From Cellulomonas sp. URHE0023 (GTDB lineage: Bacteria; Actinomycetota; Actinomycetes; Actinomycetales; Cellulomonadaceae), in assembly GCF_000688475.1 (NCBI RefSeq), contig NZ_JIAN01000008.1, positions 248,001-312,000 on the forward strand: a DNA stretch of 64,000 nt, written 5' to 3'. A program made the translations under genes and the position numbers. The notes under the pieces were generated by a model, which saw only the letters and a program-made list of their open reading frames with translations, was not told the origin of the DNA and did not search any database. Every line of letters begins with the position of its first letter. The stretch's first letter is position 1. This document shows, piece after piece, positions 46,191 to 55,304 of this stretch.

Positions 46191-47597
46191 TCAGGCGAAC
46201 AGCGCCTGACCGATGTACGGGCTCTTCGGGGTGGTGACGGGCGTGCCGTCGGTGCCCAGGACGAGCGTGCCGTCGGGGATCCCGGCCGGCACCGCGAAGA
46301 GCCCGGACGCCGTGTGCGTGAGGTACTCCATCAGCCCGTCGTGGCTCGAGAGCGACGTCTGCATCGGGATGTAGTGCGTGCGGGGGTCCTTCACGAACGC
46401 GAGGAAGAACAGGCCCGCGTCGAGCCGGCCGAGGCTGTCGTTGCCGTCGGTGAAGTTGTACCCGCGGCGCAGCATCCGCACGCCGTCGTTCTGGGTGGGG
46501 TGCGCGAGACGGACGTGGGAGTCCACGGCGATCAGCGGCTTGCCGTCGCCGCCCGTCGCGGCGAAGTCGGGCTCGGTGAACTCGGTGCCGCCGGACAGCG
46601 GTGCGCCCGCACCCTTGGTGCGCCCGACCAGACCTTCCTGCTCGCGCAGCGACGTGCGGTCCCATGTCTCGATCCGCATGCGGATGCGGCGTGCGACGAG
46701 GAACGACCCGCCGGCGAGCCACTCCGAGGAGGGGGTCAGGTCCTCGGCAGGCACCCAGACGTGCTTCTCGAGGTCGGCGGTCTCCTCGGCCTTGACGTTG
46801 GCCGTTCCGTCCTTGAACCCGAACAGGTTCCGCGGTGTCAGCTGTGCTGTGCTCGTCGAGGAGGTCCGGCCGTAGCCGAGCTGCGTCCACCGGATCGTCG
46901 CGGTGCCGAACGCGGCGCGGGACAGGTTCCGGATGGCGTGGACCGCGATCTGCGGGTCGTCGGCGCAGGCCTGGACGATGAGGTCGCCGTCGCTGCGGGC
47001 GGGGTCCAGGTCGTCTGCCGCGAAGTGCGGCAGGTCGACGAGGCCCTCGGGCAGCCGGTCGGCGAGGCCGAACCGGTCCTGGCCGGGCGTACCGTCGGGC
47101 GAGGTGGTGCCGACGAACATCGAGCGGCCGAACCCGATCGTGATGGTCAGGCCGGCGGGCAGCAGGTCCGCGGCCTCGCCGGTGTCGTCCGGCGGTGCGT
47201 CGTAGGGGCCGGACGCGGGCCCGAACGGTCCCGCGGACATGCCCTGGGTGAGCCTGGCCGCGATGGTGGTCCACGTCTGCAGCAGGGTGATCAGCTCGTC
47301 GCGCGACGTGGTCGTCAGGTCGAACGCGGCGAGGTAGAGCCGGTCCTGCGCAGGCGTGACGATCCCGGCCTGGTGCACCCCCGTGAAGGGGTAGGTGCCT
47401 GCCACCGCTGATGGTGCGGCGGCAGCGGGCGCCGTCGCGCGGCCGGCGCCGAAGCCGGTCGCGGCGGCGAGCCCCACGGCGAGCCCGCCGCTCAGCCCGA
47501 GGAACCCTCGCCGCGAGAGGCGGGAGCGCTCCGGCTGGTCGGCGACCTCCTGAGAGGTCCCGTCCGGGATGGTCGGTGGGTCCGTGGGCGCTGACAC
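46191..47597 (-). CDS. efeB: Deferrochelatase/peroxidase EfeB (Dyp-type), Tat-exported
   Basis: 468 residues. The twin-arginine signal (SRRGFLGLSGGLAVGLAAATGFGAG) predicts export in folded form with heme. The Dyp peroxidase fold shows NLFGFKDGTAN (the GxxDG motif with catalytic Asp) and a distal arginine region, with the proximal His probably in LAHPTQN. It is thought to act in the EfeUOB pathway, with periplasmic iron or heme handling. GTG start, 10 bp after efeO. Last gene of the operon. Confidence 0.93.
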   Translation of the reverse strand: MSAPTDPPTIPDGTSQEVADQPERSRLSRRGFLGLSGGLAVGLAAATGFGAGRATAPAAAAPSAVAGTYPFTGVHQAGIVTPAQDRLYLAAFDLTTTSRDELITLLQTWTTIAARLTQGMSAGPFGPASGPYDAPPDDTGEAADLLPAGLTITIGFGRSMFVGTTSPDGTPGQDRFGLADRLPEGLVDLPHFAADDLDPARSDGDLIVQACADDPQIAVHAIRNLSRAAFGTATIRWTQLGYGRTSSTSTAQLTPRNLFGFKDGTANVKAEETADLEKHVWVPAEDLTPSSEWLAGGSFLVARRIRMRIETWDRTSLREQEGLVGRTKGAGAPLSGGTEFTEPDFAATGGDGKPLIAVDSHVRLAHPTQNDGVRMLRRGYNFTDGNDSLGRLDAGLFFLAFVKDPRTHYIPMQTSLSSHDGLMEYLTHTASGLFAVPAGIPDGTLVLGTDGTPVTTPKSPYIGQALFA

Positions 47598-47607
47598 AGG
47601 AGTCCTG

Positions 47608-48810
47608 TCAGCTGTTGGTGACGGTCGTGGTCAGCGTGGAGAGCGGCTCGGCGAGAGCGTCGACCGCGGCGGCGAGGGCCTTGACCTGAGCGTCCGACAG
47701 CTGGTCGTAGGACGTGAAGCCGGACTCGACGGAACCCTGCTCGGTGAGGAGGGTCTGCAGCTCGGCGAACCGGCTCTCGAGCTCCTTGGCCAGGTCGGCG
47801 TCCTGCGCCTCGACCACGTCGGCCAAGACCTCGTAGCCCACGCGGGCGCCGTCGACGTTGGCCTGGAAGTCCCAGAGGTCGGTGTGCGACCAGATCTCCT
47901 CCTCGCCGGTGACCTTGCCGGTCGCGACCTCGTCGAGGAGCTCCTTCGCGCCGTTCGCGATCTGGAAGGCCTCGAACGTGAAGCCGGGGGCGTTGACCTC
48001 GTCGACGAGCTTCTGGGTGTTGGCGACCATGTCGGAGGCGACCTGCGCGCGCTGCTCCGGAGTCAGCGGCACGTACGCGACACCCTTGTTGGCGTCGGGC
48101 TGCGGCTGCCACAGGTCCTTCTCGGCCATGTGCCACCCGCTCCAGGTGGCGCCGTCCTCGACGTCGGCCTCACGCAGGTCCAGCAGCGGGTCCAGGTCGC
48201 CGAACGACTCGGCGACGGGCTCGACCCGCTCCCAGTGCACGCGCGTGTCGGCGTACAGCTCCCGCGCCCTCTCGTCGTCGCCCGACGTGTACGCGTCCGC
48301 GAACTCCTGCGTGCCGGTGATCAGCGCGCCGACCTGGTCCTTGACGTACGCGACGTACTGGGCCTCGGCTGCGGCGAGCTGGTCGGCGGTGTCGCCGGTG
48401 GGTCCCACCGCGTTGCCGGAGTCCGTGACGGTGAACTCGGCCCGGATGCCGTCCCCCACCATGCCCGGCTTGCACGCGGTGTAGTAGGTGCCGGGCTCGA
48501 CCTGCGCGACGAGGTCGCGGCTGAGGCCAGGACCGACGTTCTCGACCTCGGCGATGACCCGCAGACCGTCCGAGTCGAGCAGGTAGAACTCCGTCACGTC
48601 GTCGCCCGCGTTCGTGACCGCGAAGGTCACCGTCCCGGACGGGATGGACGTCGTGGAGACGTCGCACGCGTCGGCCGTGGACGAGACGGAGATCGCTCCG
48701 GCCGACGAGGTTGGCGTCGAGCCGGCCGCGTCGTTCGAGACGCAGCCCGCGGCGAGCGGCAGGACCAGCGCGGCGAGGGCGGACGAGAGCAGGACGGGAC
48801 GGCGGGACAT
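47608..48810 (-). CDS. efeO: Iron uptake lipoprotein EfeO (cupredoxin plus M75 domain)
   Basis: 400 residues. Signal peptide with lipobox LAAGC. An N-terminal cupredoxin-like domain (about 40-130) is followed by an imelysin/M75 domain with HWERVEP, the HxxE metal-binding motif, plus a later TDLWDFQANVDGA stretch. It binds iron outside the cell and hands it to EfeU. Start ATG with GAGGAG 4 nt upstream. 38 bp after efeU. Confidence 0.93.
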   Translation of the reverse strand: MSRRPVLLSSALAALVLPLAAGCVSNDAAGSTPTSSAGAISVSSTADACDVSTTSIPSGTVTFAVTNAGDDVTEFYLLDSDGLRVIAEVENVGPGLSRDLVAQVEPGTYYTACKPGMVGDGIRAEFTVTDSGNAVGPTGDTADQLAAAEAQYVAYVKDQVGALITGTQEFADAYTSGDDERARELYADTRVHWERVEPVAESFGDLDPLLDLREADVEDGATWSGWHMAEKDLWQPQPDANKGVAYVPLTPEQRAQVASDMVANTQKLVDEVNAPGFTFEAFQIANGAKELLDEVATGKVTGEEEIWSHTDLWDFQANVDGARVGYEVLADVVEAQDADLAKELESRFAELQTLLTEQGSVESGFTSYDQLSDAQVKALAAAVDALAEPLSTLTTTVTNS

Positions 48811-48848
48811 AGGTCTCCTCTGAGACGTGCGACGCGTGAGCGCGAGGG

Positions 48849-49724
48849 TCAGGCGGCGGTGGCCGAGACGACGGGGGTGGGCTGCGCGGGGCGGGACGGC
48901 GCGTGCCCCCAGGTGGAACGCACGAAGAAGTACATCGTCGGGACGATGTAGGCGATCCACGCGAACGCCTGGAGCCAGGTGGTGGCGGGGGAGAAGTTGA
49001 AGACGCCCTTGAGGATCGAGCCGTACCAGCTGCTCGGCGGGACGGTCGAGGAGACGTCGAACGCGAGGTTGTTCAGGCCGGGCAGGATCCCTGCCTCCTG
49101 CAGGTCGTGGACGCCGTACGACAGCACGCCGGCTGCGACGACGATCAGGAACAGCCCGGTCCAGGCGAAGAAGGTCCGCAGGTTCAGCTTGAGCGCGCCG
49201 CGGTAGACCAGCCAGCCGAGCACGACGGCGGTGGCCAGCCCGAGGGCGGCACCGATCAGGGGCGCGGCGTTCGGGGTGCTGCCAGGGACGTTGCCGCTGG
49301 TCGCCTGGGCGCCTGCCCACAGGAAGAGGGCGGTCTCGAGCCCTTCACGGCCCACGGCGAGCAGGGCGACGACGAGCACGGCCTTGTGGCCCGACCCGAT
49401 GGTGTCGTCGAGCTTGTGGTGCAGCCCGGCCTTCATGAAGCGGGCCGTCTTGGCCATCCAGAAGATCATCCAGGTGATCAGACCCACCGCGGCGATCGAC
49501 AGGATGCCGCCGATGGCCTCCTGGGCCTCGAACGACAGCCCCTGCGGGCCGAACGTCAGCAGCGCTCCGAAGCCGAGGGAGACGAGCACAGCGATCCCGA
49601 CGCCTGCCCACAGTGCGGGGAGCTGGTCGCGCCGCTCCGTCTTGACGAGGTACGCCACGAGGATGCTGACGACCAGCGCGGCTTCGAGGCCCTCGCGCAG
49701 ACCGATGAGGTAGTTGGCGACCAT
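48849..49724 (-). CDS. efeU: Ferrous/ferric iron permease EfeU (FTR1 family)
   Basis: 291 residues and seven membrane helices. Both RExxE iron-translocation motifs are present: GLREGLEAALVV in the first helix and GREGLETALFLW in the fourth. Oxidase-dependent iron permease of the Ftr1/EfeU group. ATG at 49724 is chosen because GGAAG lies about 8 nt upstream and the family begins here; a GTG two codons earlier is possible. First gene of efeUOB, preceded by an iron box. Confidence 0.93.
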   Translation of the reverse strand: MVANYLIGLREGLEAALVVSILVAYLVKTERRDQLPALWAGVGIAVLVSLGFGALLTFGPQGLSFEAQEAIGGILSIAAVGLITWMIFWMAKTARFMKAGLHHKLDDTIGSGHKAVLVVALLAVGREGLETALFLWAGAQATSGNVPGSTPNAAPLIGAALGLATAVVLGWLVYRGALKLNLRTFFAWTGLFLIVVAAGVLSYGVHDLQEAGILPGLNNLAFDVSSTVPPSSWYGSILKGVFNFSPATTWLQAFAWIAYIVPTMYFFVRSTWGHAPSRPAQPTPVVSATAA

Positions 49725-49746
49725 GTGCACTTCCGTCGGGGGACCG

Positions 49747-49765
49747 TGAGGACAGGCTTACCTCA
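49747..49765. promoter_or_regulatory. DtxR/IdeR-type iron box before efeUOB
   Basis: TGAGGACAGGCTTACCTCA matches the known 19-bp consensus TTAGGTTAGGCTAACCTAA at 14 positions and keeps its dyad. It lies 22 bp before the efeU start. Repression of the operon when iron is plentiful is the natural reading; binding is inferred. Confidence 0.75.
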
Positions 49766-49827
49766 CTGGTTGGCGACGATACCTCTTAGGGTCGCCTCAG
49801 TGCGACCCTCGTCCGGAGCCTTCTCCT

Positions 49828-49841
49828 GTGAGCCCGCTCAC
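49828..49841. terminator. Palindrome at the NUDIX gene 3' end
   Basis: GTGAG (49828-49832) and CTCAC (49837-49841) can form a 5-bp stem with a 4-nt loop and include the NUDIX stop codon. It could end the NUDIX transcript before the efeU promoter. Weak evidence. Confidence 0.35.
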
Positions 49842-50323
49842 GGGTCGAGCTGCCTGCGCAGGGCCGGCCACGCGTCGCCGAACGCCGGCAGCAGCGGCAG
49901 GGCCGCGACGTCGTCGAGCGACACCCAGCGCAGCTCGAGGCTCTCGGCGTCCGTCACGGCGGGGTCCACGGGCACGACCTCGTCGGCGATCACGGTCGTG
50001 TAGGACCAGTCGGGGTGCGCCAGGACGGACTCGCTGCGCAGGCGCACGCTCGCACGGTCGATCCCCGCCTCCTCGGCGGCCTCACGCAGAGCGGCGTCCG
50101 CCGCGTTCTCGCCGGGCATCCGGGCGCCCCCCGGGACGCCCCACGTGCCGCCGTGGTGGCTCCACTCCACGCGGTGCTGAAGGACCACAGCGGTGGCGCC
50201 GCCGTCGTCGTCGCGCCGCACGAGCAGGAGGCCCGCTGCGCCGTACAGGCCCCAGTGGCGCAGCCCGCAGCCGCACTCGACCCAGCCGTCGCCGGGTTGG
50301 CGTGGTCGTGTCGGCGGCTGCAC
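49838..50323 (-). CDS. NUDIX hydrolase
   Basis: 161 residues. The Nudix box G-x5-E-x7-REUxEExGU is present as GGARMPGENAADAALREAAEEAGI. The family cleaves nucleoside diphosphates linked to other groups; MutT-like damaged nucleotides are one option. GTG start. It follows the carboxylase alpha gene by 15 bp on the same strand, so co-transcription is likely. Confidence 0.88.
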   Translation of the reverse strand: MQPPTRPRQPGDGWVECGCGLRHWGLYGAAGLLLVRRDDDGGATAVVLQHRVEWSHHGGTWGVPGGARMPGENAADAALREAAEEAGIDRASVRLRSESVLAHPDWSYTTVIADEVVPVDPAVTDAESLELRWVSLDDVAALPLLPAFGDAWPALRRQLDP

Positions 50324-50338
50324 GTCAGGTCGGGGAGC

Positions 50339-52132
50339 TCAGTCGACGATCTCGCAGATGGCGGTACCGGCACTGACGCTGGACCCGACACCGGCAGACA
50401 AGGACGTCACGACGCCGGCGCGGTGCGCGAGGAGCGGCTGCTCCATCTTCATGGCCTCGAGGACGACGACCAGATCGCCCTCGGCCACCTGTGCGCCCTC
50501 GGCGACGGCGACCTTGACGATCGTGCCCTGCATGGGCGAGGAGAGCGTGGTGCCGCTCGCGGAGCTGGTCTTCGCGGTGCGCCGGACCGGGCGACGAGCA
50601 CTCGGCGCGGCGCGGCCCGCGGGACCACGGCCGAGGCCCAGGGCCAGGGCCGCGGGCAGGACGACCTCGATGCGCTTGCCGCCCACCTCGACGACGACCC
50701 GCTCGAGGACGACCGGCTCCTCGTCGTCCTCCTTCGGCTGCGCGGGCGCCGACGCGCTGAGTGCGGCGACCGTCTCCGCGAACTCGGTCTCGATCCAGCG
50801 GGTGTGGATCGTGAACGCCTCGTCCGGGTCCGCGGGTGCGAACGCCTTCGCGTCCAGCACGGCACGGTGGAACGGGACGACCGTCGGGATGCCGACGACC
50901 TCGAGCTCGGCGAGCGCGCGTCGGGCGCGGGCCAGCGCCTGCGGCCGGTCGGCGCCGGTGACGATGAGCTTGGCGATCATCGAGTCGAACAGGCCGGAGA
51001 CGCTGTCCCCCTCGACCACGCCGGAGTCCACGCGGACGCCGGGGCCGGTGGGCAGCCGCAGCGTGGTGATCTTGCCCGGGGCGGGGAGGAAGCCCGCAGC
51101 GGGGTCCTCGCCGTTGATGCGGAACTCGATCGAGTGCCCGCGGGTCTCCACGTGGTCGTACCCGAGGGGTTCGCCGGCCGCGATCCGCAGCTGCTCGCGG
51201 ACGAGGTCGACGCCGCTGACCTCCTCGGTCACGGGGTGCTCGACCTGCAGCCGCGTGTTGACCTCGAGGAAGGAGATCGTGCCGTCGGCCGCGACGAGGA
51301 ACTCGCACGTGCCCGCACCGACGTACCCCGCCTCGCGCAGGATCGCCTTGGAGGACTCGACGAGCTGCTCGTTCTGCGCAGCGGTGAGGAACGGTGCGGG
51401 CGCCTCTTCGACCAGCTTCTGGTGGCGGCGCTGCAGCGAGCAGTCGCGGGTCGAGACCACGACGACCGTGCCGTGCTCGTCGGCGAGACACTGCGTCTCG
51501 ACGTGCCGCGGACGGTCCAGGTAGCGCTCGACGAAGCACTCGCCGCGACCGAACGCCGCGACGGCCTCGCGGACCGCCGACTCGAACATCTCGTCGATCT
51601 CGTCGACGGTGCGGGCGACCTTCAGACCGCGGCCGCCACCGCCGAACGCTGCCTTGATCGCGATCGGCATGCCGTGCTCGGCGGCGAACGCGTGGATCTC
51701 GGCGACGCCCTCGACCGGGTCGGGCGTACCGGCCACCAGCGGCGCGCCGGCGCGCTGGGCGATGTGCCGCGCGCTGACCTTGTCGCCCAGCGACTCGATG
51801 GCGGAGGGCGGGGGACCGATCCACGTGAGCCCGGCGTCGATGACCGCCTGCGCGAACGCGGCGTTCTCGGCGAGGAAGCCGTAGCCGGGGTGCACGGCGT
51901 CCGCACCCGACCGGCGGGCCACGTCGAGCAGCTTGGCGATGTCGAGGTAGGTCTCCGCAGCCCGGGACCCGCCCAGCGCGAAGGCCTCGTCCGCGATGCG
52001 GACGTGCACGGACTCCCGGTCGGGGTCGGCGTAGACGGCGACGGAGCCGATCGACGCGTCGCGACAGGCACGGGCGATGCGGACGGCGATCTCACCGCGG
52101 TTGGCGATGAGGACCTTGGAGATGACGGGCAC
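50339..52132 (-). CDS. accA3: Acetyl/propionyl-CoA carboxylase alpha subunit (biotin carboxylase + BCCP)
   Basis: 597 residues. The biotin carboxylase half has the N-terminal [17 protein letters not shown], the glycine-rich [12 protein letters not shown] loop and the [16 protein letters not shown] signature. The C-terminal BCCP domain ends with [12 protein letters not shown], where the Lys is biotinylated. It supplies carboxybiotin to the AccD beta subunit encoded a few kb away, and BirA attaches the biotin. GTG start with TACGGT 5 nt upstream. Confidence 0.94.
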   Translation of the reverse strand: MPVISKVLIANRGEIAVRIARACRDASIGSVAVYADPDRESVHVRIADEAFALGGSRAAETYLDIAKLLDVARRSGADAVHPGYGFLAENAAFAQAVIDAGLTWIGPPPSAIESLGDKVSARHIAQRAGAPLVAGTPDPVEGVAEIHAFAAEHGMPIAIKAAFGGGGRGLKVARTVDEIDEMFESAVREAVAAFGRGECFVERYLDRPRHVETQCLADEHGTVVVVSTRDCSLQRRHQKLVEEAPAPFLTAAQNEQLVESSKAILREAGYVGAGTCEFLVAADGTISFLEVNTRLQVEHPVTEEVSGVDLVREQLRIAAGEPLGYDHVETRGHSIEFRINGEDPAAGFLPAPGKITTLRLPTGPGVRVDSGVVEGDSVSGLFDSMIAKLIVTGADRPQALARARRALAELEVVGIPTVVPFHRAVLDAKAFAPADPDEAFTIHTRWIETEFAETVAALSASAPAQPKEDDEEPVVLERVVVEVGGKRIEVVLPAALALGLGRGPAGRAAPSARRPVRRTAKTSSASGTTLSSPMQGTIVKVAVAEGAQVAEGDLVVVLEAMKMEQPLLAHRAGVVTSLSAGVGSSVSAGTAICEIVD

Positions 52133-52298
52133 GGCTCACCGTAACGCGGAGGCGGCCCTGGACCCCTGCCCTGAGCGCGCGCCCCGCCAAGATTGCGGAA
52201 CCGGCCAAGGCTCGAGGGGACGATCTTGTAGGGATCCGACGACGACGAGCGTGTGGGCGCGTCCCTCGGTGCTCCCGGTTGTGGTCACCGGACAAGAA

Positions 52299-52940
52299 TC
52301 AGGCGGTCCGCCACAGGTCGGGGATGGTGACGCCGACCGCTGCGAGCAGCTCACGCAGGAGCGGCAGGCTGAGTCCGACGACTCCGTGGTGGTCACCCTC
52401 GATGCGCTCGACGAACGGTCCGCCGAGACCGTCGACCGTGAACGCCCCGGCCACGGCGAGCGGTTCGCCGGTCGCGACGTAGGCATCGATCTCGTCGTCG
52501 GACAGCTCGGCGAAGGTGACGGTGGTCGACGACGTCGCGCCGAGCATCGTCGGTGTCGCACGCTCGTCCATGAGCCAGTGCCCGGTGTGCAGGACGCCCG
52601 TCCGTCCCCGCATCGCCTTCCAACGGGTCGTCGCCTCGGCGGCGTCGGCCGGCTTGCCGTAGATCTCACCGTCCAGCTCGAGCATCGAGTCGCAGCCCAG
52701 CAGCAGGAGGTCGTCCGCGTCCTCGAGGTCCTCGGGCAGGTTCCGCGACACGTCCTCGACCTTGGCCTGGGCGAGCAGCAGCACAGCGTCGGCGGGCTCG
52801 AGAGCGCCGAACCGGTCCTCGGCGGCGGCCAGTGCGGCCTGCTCGTCGAGATGGGAGACGGCGACGAGCGGGTCGATGCCTGCCGCGACGAGCGTGGCGC
52901 GGCGGGCGGGCGAGGCGGAGGCGAGCAGCAGACGGGTCAC
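52299..52940 (-). CDS. maf: Maf-like nucleotide pyrophosphatase
   Basis: 213 residues. The family start LLLASASPARRATL is present, with CDSMLELDGEIYGKP (catalytic Asp) and YVATGEPLAVAGAFTVDGLG near the C-terminus. Maf proteins hydrolyse non-canonical or modified nucleoside triphosphates. It lies between the carboxylase alpha gene and the LacI gene; the same neighbours occur in mycobacteria. GTG start with TAGGCT 8 nt upstream (52949-52954). Confidence 0.92.
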   Translation of the reverse strand: MTRLLLASASPARRATLVAAGIDPLVAVSHLDEQAALAAAEDRFGALEPADAVLLLAQAKVEDVSRNLPEDLEDADDLLLLGCDSMLELDGEIYGKPADAAEATTRWKAMRGRTGVLHTGHWLMDERATPTMLGATSSTTVTFAELSDDEIDAYVATGEPLAVAGAFTVDGLGGPFVERIEGDHHGVVGLSLPLLRELLAAVGVTIPDLWRTA

Positions 52941-52964
52941 GGGACGCGAGCCTATGCCGTCGGT

Positions 52965-54146
52965 TCAGGGCGCTGGGGGCGCCGTGCTCTCGCGGACGAC
53001 GAGGGTCACCGGGACCATGTGCTGCGCCGAGTCCGGCGGGTTGCCCGCCCGGTTGCTGGCGATCGACCGGGTGAGCGCGCCGGCAGCAGCCTTTCCCTTG
53101 GCCTCGAAGTCCTGGTGGACCGTGGTCAGGCTCGGTCGCAGCCGACGGGCCAGGGGGGCGTCGTCGTACCCGACCACCGAGAGGTCCTCCGGGACGCGCA
53201 GTCCCCGCTCCTCGGCGGCGTGCACGACCGCGGCGGCCATGAGGTCGGAGAAGCACAGGACGGCGGTCGGCGGCGTGTCACCGGCGAGCAGCGCCCGGGC
53301 CGCCTCGGAGGCGTGCGGCTCCATGTTGTCGACGAGCTCATACGTCACCGGTGTGACGCCGCCCGCGGCCAGCGTCTCGACCCATCCACGCTGGCGCTCG
53401 CGGGCGACGAAGCCGCTCGCCGCCGTCGCGGCGTCCGGCGCCCACCCCGGTGGCACCTCGGAGTTCATGGTGAACGTCGCGACGTGTCGGTGCCCGAGGT
53501 CCAGCAGGTGCTGCGCCGCGAGGCGTGCGCCCTCGCGCTCGTCGAGGACGACGCTCGCGGCGCCGGGTCGGGGGTCGCCGTCGACGAAGACGAGCGGGAG
53601 CCTGCGCCGCACGAGCCAGTCGACGGCGGGGTAGTCGGCGGCGCAGCCGTAGACGAGCGCGGCGTCCATGGGGATGTCGCGCGCGGGGATCATCCCCTCG
53701 GCGCCGGCGGCGGGCAGCAGCACGACCGCGAGCCCGGTGGGGGCGAGCTCCTCGGCGACCGCACCGAAGAACGCCGCGGCGATGGGGTCACGGAACGCGG
53801 CGCCGACGGACTCCGTCAGCAGCACGCCGACGGCGCCGGTGGTGCCCCGCGCGAGCGCGCGTGCGGACGGGTCCGGCCCGACGTAGCCGAGCTCCGCTGC
53901 GGCGTCGAGGATCGTGCGACGCATCTCGGCCGACAGCTGGTCCGGCCGGGAGAACGCGTTGGAGACCGTCATCCGGCTGACGCCGACGCGGTCCGCGATG
54001 GTCTGCAGAGTCACGCGTGCCACGAGCGCACCGCCGTCCCGGTCGGTGTCCACCCGTGCGGCTGACCGCTCGCGGCCGTCTGCGGGCACGCCGACACCCT
54101 GTTCCGCTCCATGCGGGACAGGGTAGGTCGCCGGGGTGCTCGTCAT
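52965..54146 (-). CDS. LacI-family transcriptional regulator
   Basis: 393 residues. The helix-turn-helix VTLQTIADRVGVSRMTVSNAFSRPDQLS is at about 44-72, followed by a periplasmic-binding-like effector domain. An N-terminal extension of about 43 residues is unusual. It may be artefactual, since a GTG at 54023 would give a normal LacI start, but the longer start overlaps the upstream small gene as ATGA. A sugar or nucleoside ligand is likely; nothing nearby names it. Autoregulation is suggested by a dyad upstream of the small gene. Confidence 0.88.
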   Translation of the reverse strand: MTSTPATYPVPHGAEQGVGVPADGRERSAARVDTDRDGGALVARVTLQTIADRVGVSRMTVSNAFSRPDQLSAEMRRTILDAAAELGYVGPDPSARALARGTTGAVGVLLTESVGAAFRDPIAAAFFGAVAEELAPTGLAVVLLPAAGAEGMIPARDIPMDAALVYGCAADYPAVDWLVRRRLPLVFVDGDPRPGAASVVLDEREGARLAAQHLLDLGHRHVATFTMNSEVPPGWAPDAATAASGFVARERQRGWVETLAAGGVTPVTYELVDNMEPHASEAARALLAGDTPPTAVLCFSDLMAAAVVHAAEERGLRVPEDLSVVGYDDAPLARRLRPSLTTVHQDFEAKGKAAAGALTRSIASNRAGNPPDSAQHMVPVTLVVRESTAPPAP

Positions 54147-54358
54147 CTCGTCGCCGTGCCGCCCCGTGGTGCGGCGTCCGGGGTGATCGCGTCGGCGACC
54201 TGGTGCAGCAGTCCCGCCACCGACCTGCGGGTGCGGGCGGCGGGCGCCCGGCGCTGCGGGGTCGCGACGACCGGCGCTTGGGGCCAGGCGCTGTGCGCGT
54301 CCTGGTAGGCGGCGCGTGGTCCGAAGAGGAGCCCGAGCTGGGGTCCGTCCATGGACAT
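54143..54358 (-). CDS. Small hypothetical protein, 71 aa, coupled to the LacI gene
   Basis: No family recognised. AGGAGA lies 5 nt before the ATG and the stop overlaps the LacI ATG (ATGA), both favouring a real gene. The protein is basic in the middle (PQRRAPAARTRRS), has no membrane segment or cysteine, and has a short helical stretch (VAGLLHQVADAI). It could be a small effector or a leader-like coupling ORF for the regulator. Confidence 0.65.
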   Translation of the reverse strand: MSMDGPQLGLLFGPRAAYQDAHSAWPQAPVVATPQRRAPAARTRRSVAGLLHQVADAITPDAAPRGGTATR

Positions 54359-54390
54359 GGTGTTCTCCTTACTCGTGAGTCATTCTCGTT

Positions 54391-54404
54391 CTGTACCGCT
54401 ACAG
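54391..54404. promoter_or_regulatory. LacI-type operator candidate
   Basis: CTGTACCGCTACAG has arms CTGTA and TACAG and a central CG, as in many LacI-family operators. It lies about 33 bp before the small-gene/LacI start and could mediate autoregulation. Confidence 0.5.
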
Positions 54405-54575
54405 TAACCCCATGCGGCTATACCGGTCAAGACGAAAAGGACGGGACGTCGGACCCGGTCCTGGCGCACATCTGCGCAGTGCAGAATGGAGCCGCACGGG
54501 TCGGGTCACGGCGGGCGGTACCGCCGGCTCGGCCGGGCCGACGGAGACGTCGCCCCGAGGGCGCGAGGAGAGCAG

Positions 54576-55292
54576 ATGGTTGACGCGGCAGGAGCGTCGT
54601 CCAGAGGCCTGGACGGTGGCGTCCATGACCCCGAGACGGACCTCGACGAGATCGACGACGACCTCGACGACTACGTCGACCCCGACCCGGAGCTCCGCCA
54701 ACCGCCCACCCTCGCCTGGCGGCGGCGGACAGCGATCGAGATGGTCATCTCCGGCGCCCTGGGCCTGCTCGCCTCCTTCGTCCTGTCGATCGACGCGCTG
54801 AAGCTCGCTGCGGACCCGAACGCCACCCTCAGCTGCAGCATCAACCAGGTCATCAACTGCGGAACCGTCGCGTTGCGGCCGGAGGCCCACATCCTCGGCG
54901 AGTTCTTCCCCAACGCGTTCCTGGGCATCGCCGCCGAGTCCGTCGTCATCACGATCGCCGTCGCGATGATCGGGGGCGTCATCTTCCCGCGCTGGTACAT
55001 GCTCACCGCCCAGGCCATCTACACGATCGGTCTGGCCTTCGCCTGGTACCTGTTCGGCGTCTCGTACTTCGTGATCCACGCCCTGTGCCCGTGGTGCCTG
55101 CTGATCACCGCGACGACGACCCTGGTGTGGGCGGGCCTCACGCGGATCAACGTGCGAGAAGGCGCGATCGACCTCGGCGTGGGCGCACGGCGGTTCGTGG
55201 CGAACGGCAACGACTGGTTCGTCACGGTGGCGGTGCTCGTCTTCATGGTCGCCGCGATCCTGCTCAGGTACGGGTCACAGCTCATCGCCTGA
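54576..55292 (+). CDS. Vitamin K epoxide reductase (VKOR) family protein
   Basis: 238 residues, with an acidic N-terminus (about 60 residues) and four to five membrane helices. Bacterial VKOR features: the CxxC active-site pair in LCPWCLL and the paired cysteines in CSINQVINCG. It probably passes electrons from a DsbA-like thiol oxidase to quinone, forming disulfides in exported proteins. No Trx fusion is present. Start at MVDAAGAS has GAGGAG upstream. Confidence 0.87.
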   Translation: MVDAAGASSRGLDGGVHDPETDLDEIDDDLDDYVDPDPELRQPPTLAWRRRTAIEMVISGALGLLASFVLSIDALKLAADPNATLSCSINQVINCGTVALRPEAHILGEFFPNAFLGIAAESVVITIAVAMIGGVIFPRWYMLTAQAIYTIGLAFAWYLFGVSYFVIHALCPWCLLITATTTLVWAGLTRINVREGAIDLGVGARRFVANGNDWFVTVAVLVFMVAAILLRYGSQLIA

Positions 55293-55304
55293 GCCCCCGC
55301 GCGG

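Noticed and set aside
44808..47411. 867-residue open frame antisense to the EEP and efeB genes
   Set aside because: Arg/Gln/Gly-rich shadow with no motif; both genes beneath it have clear families.
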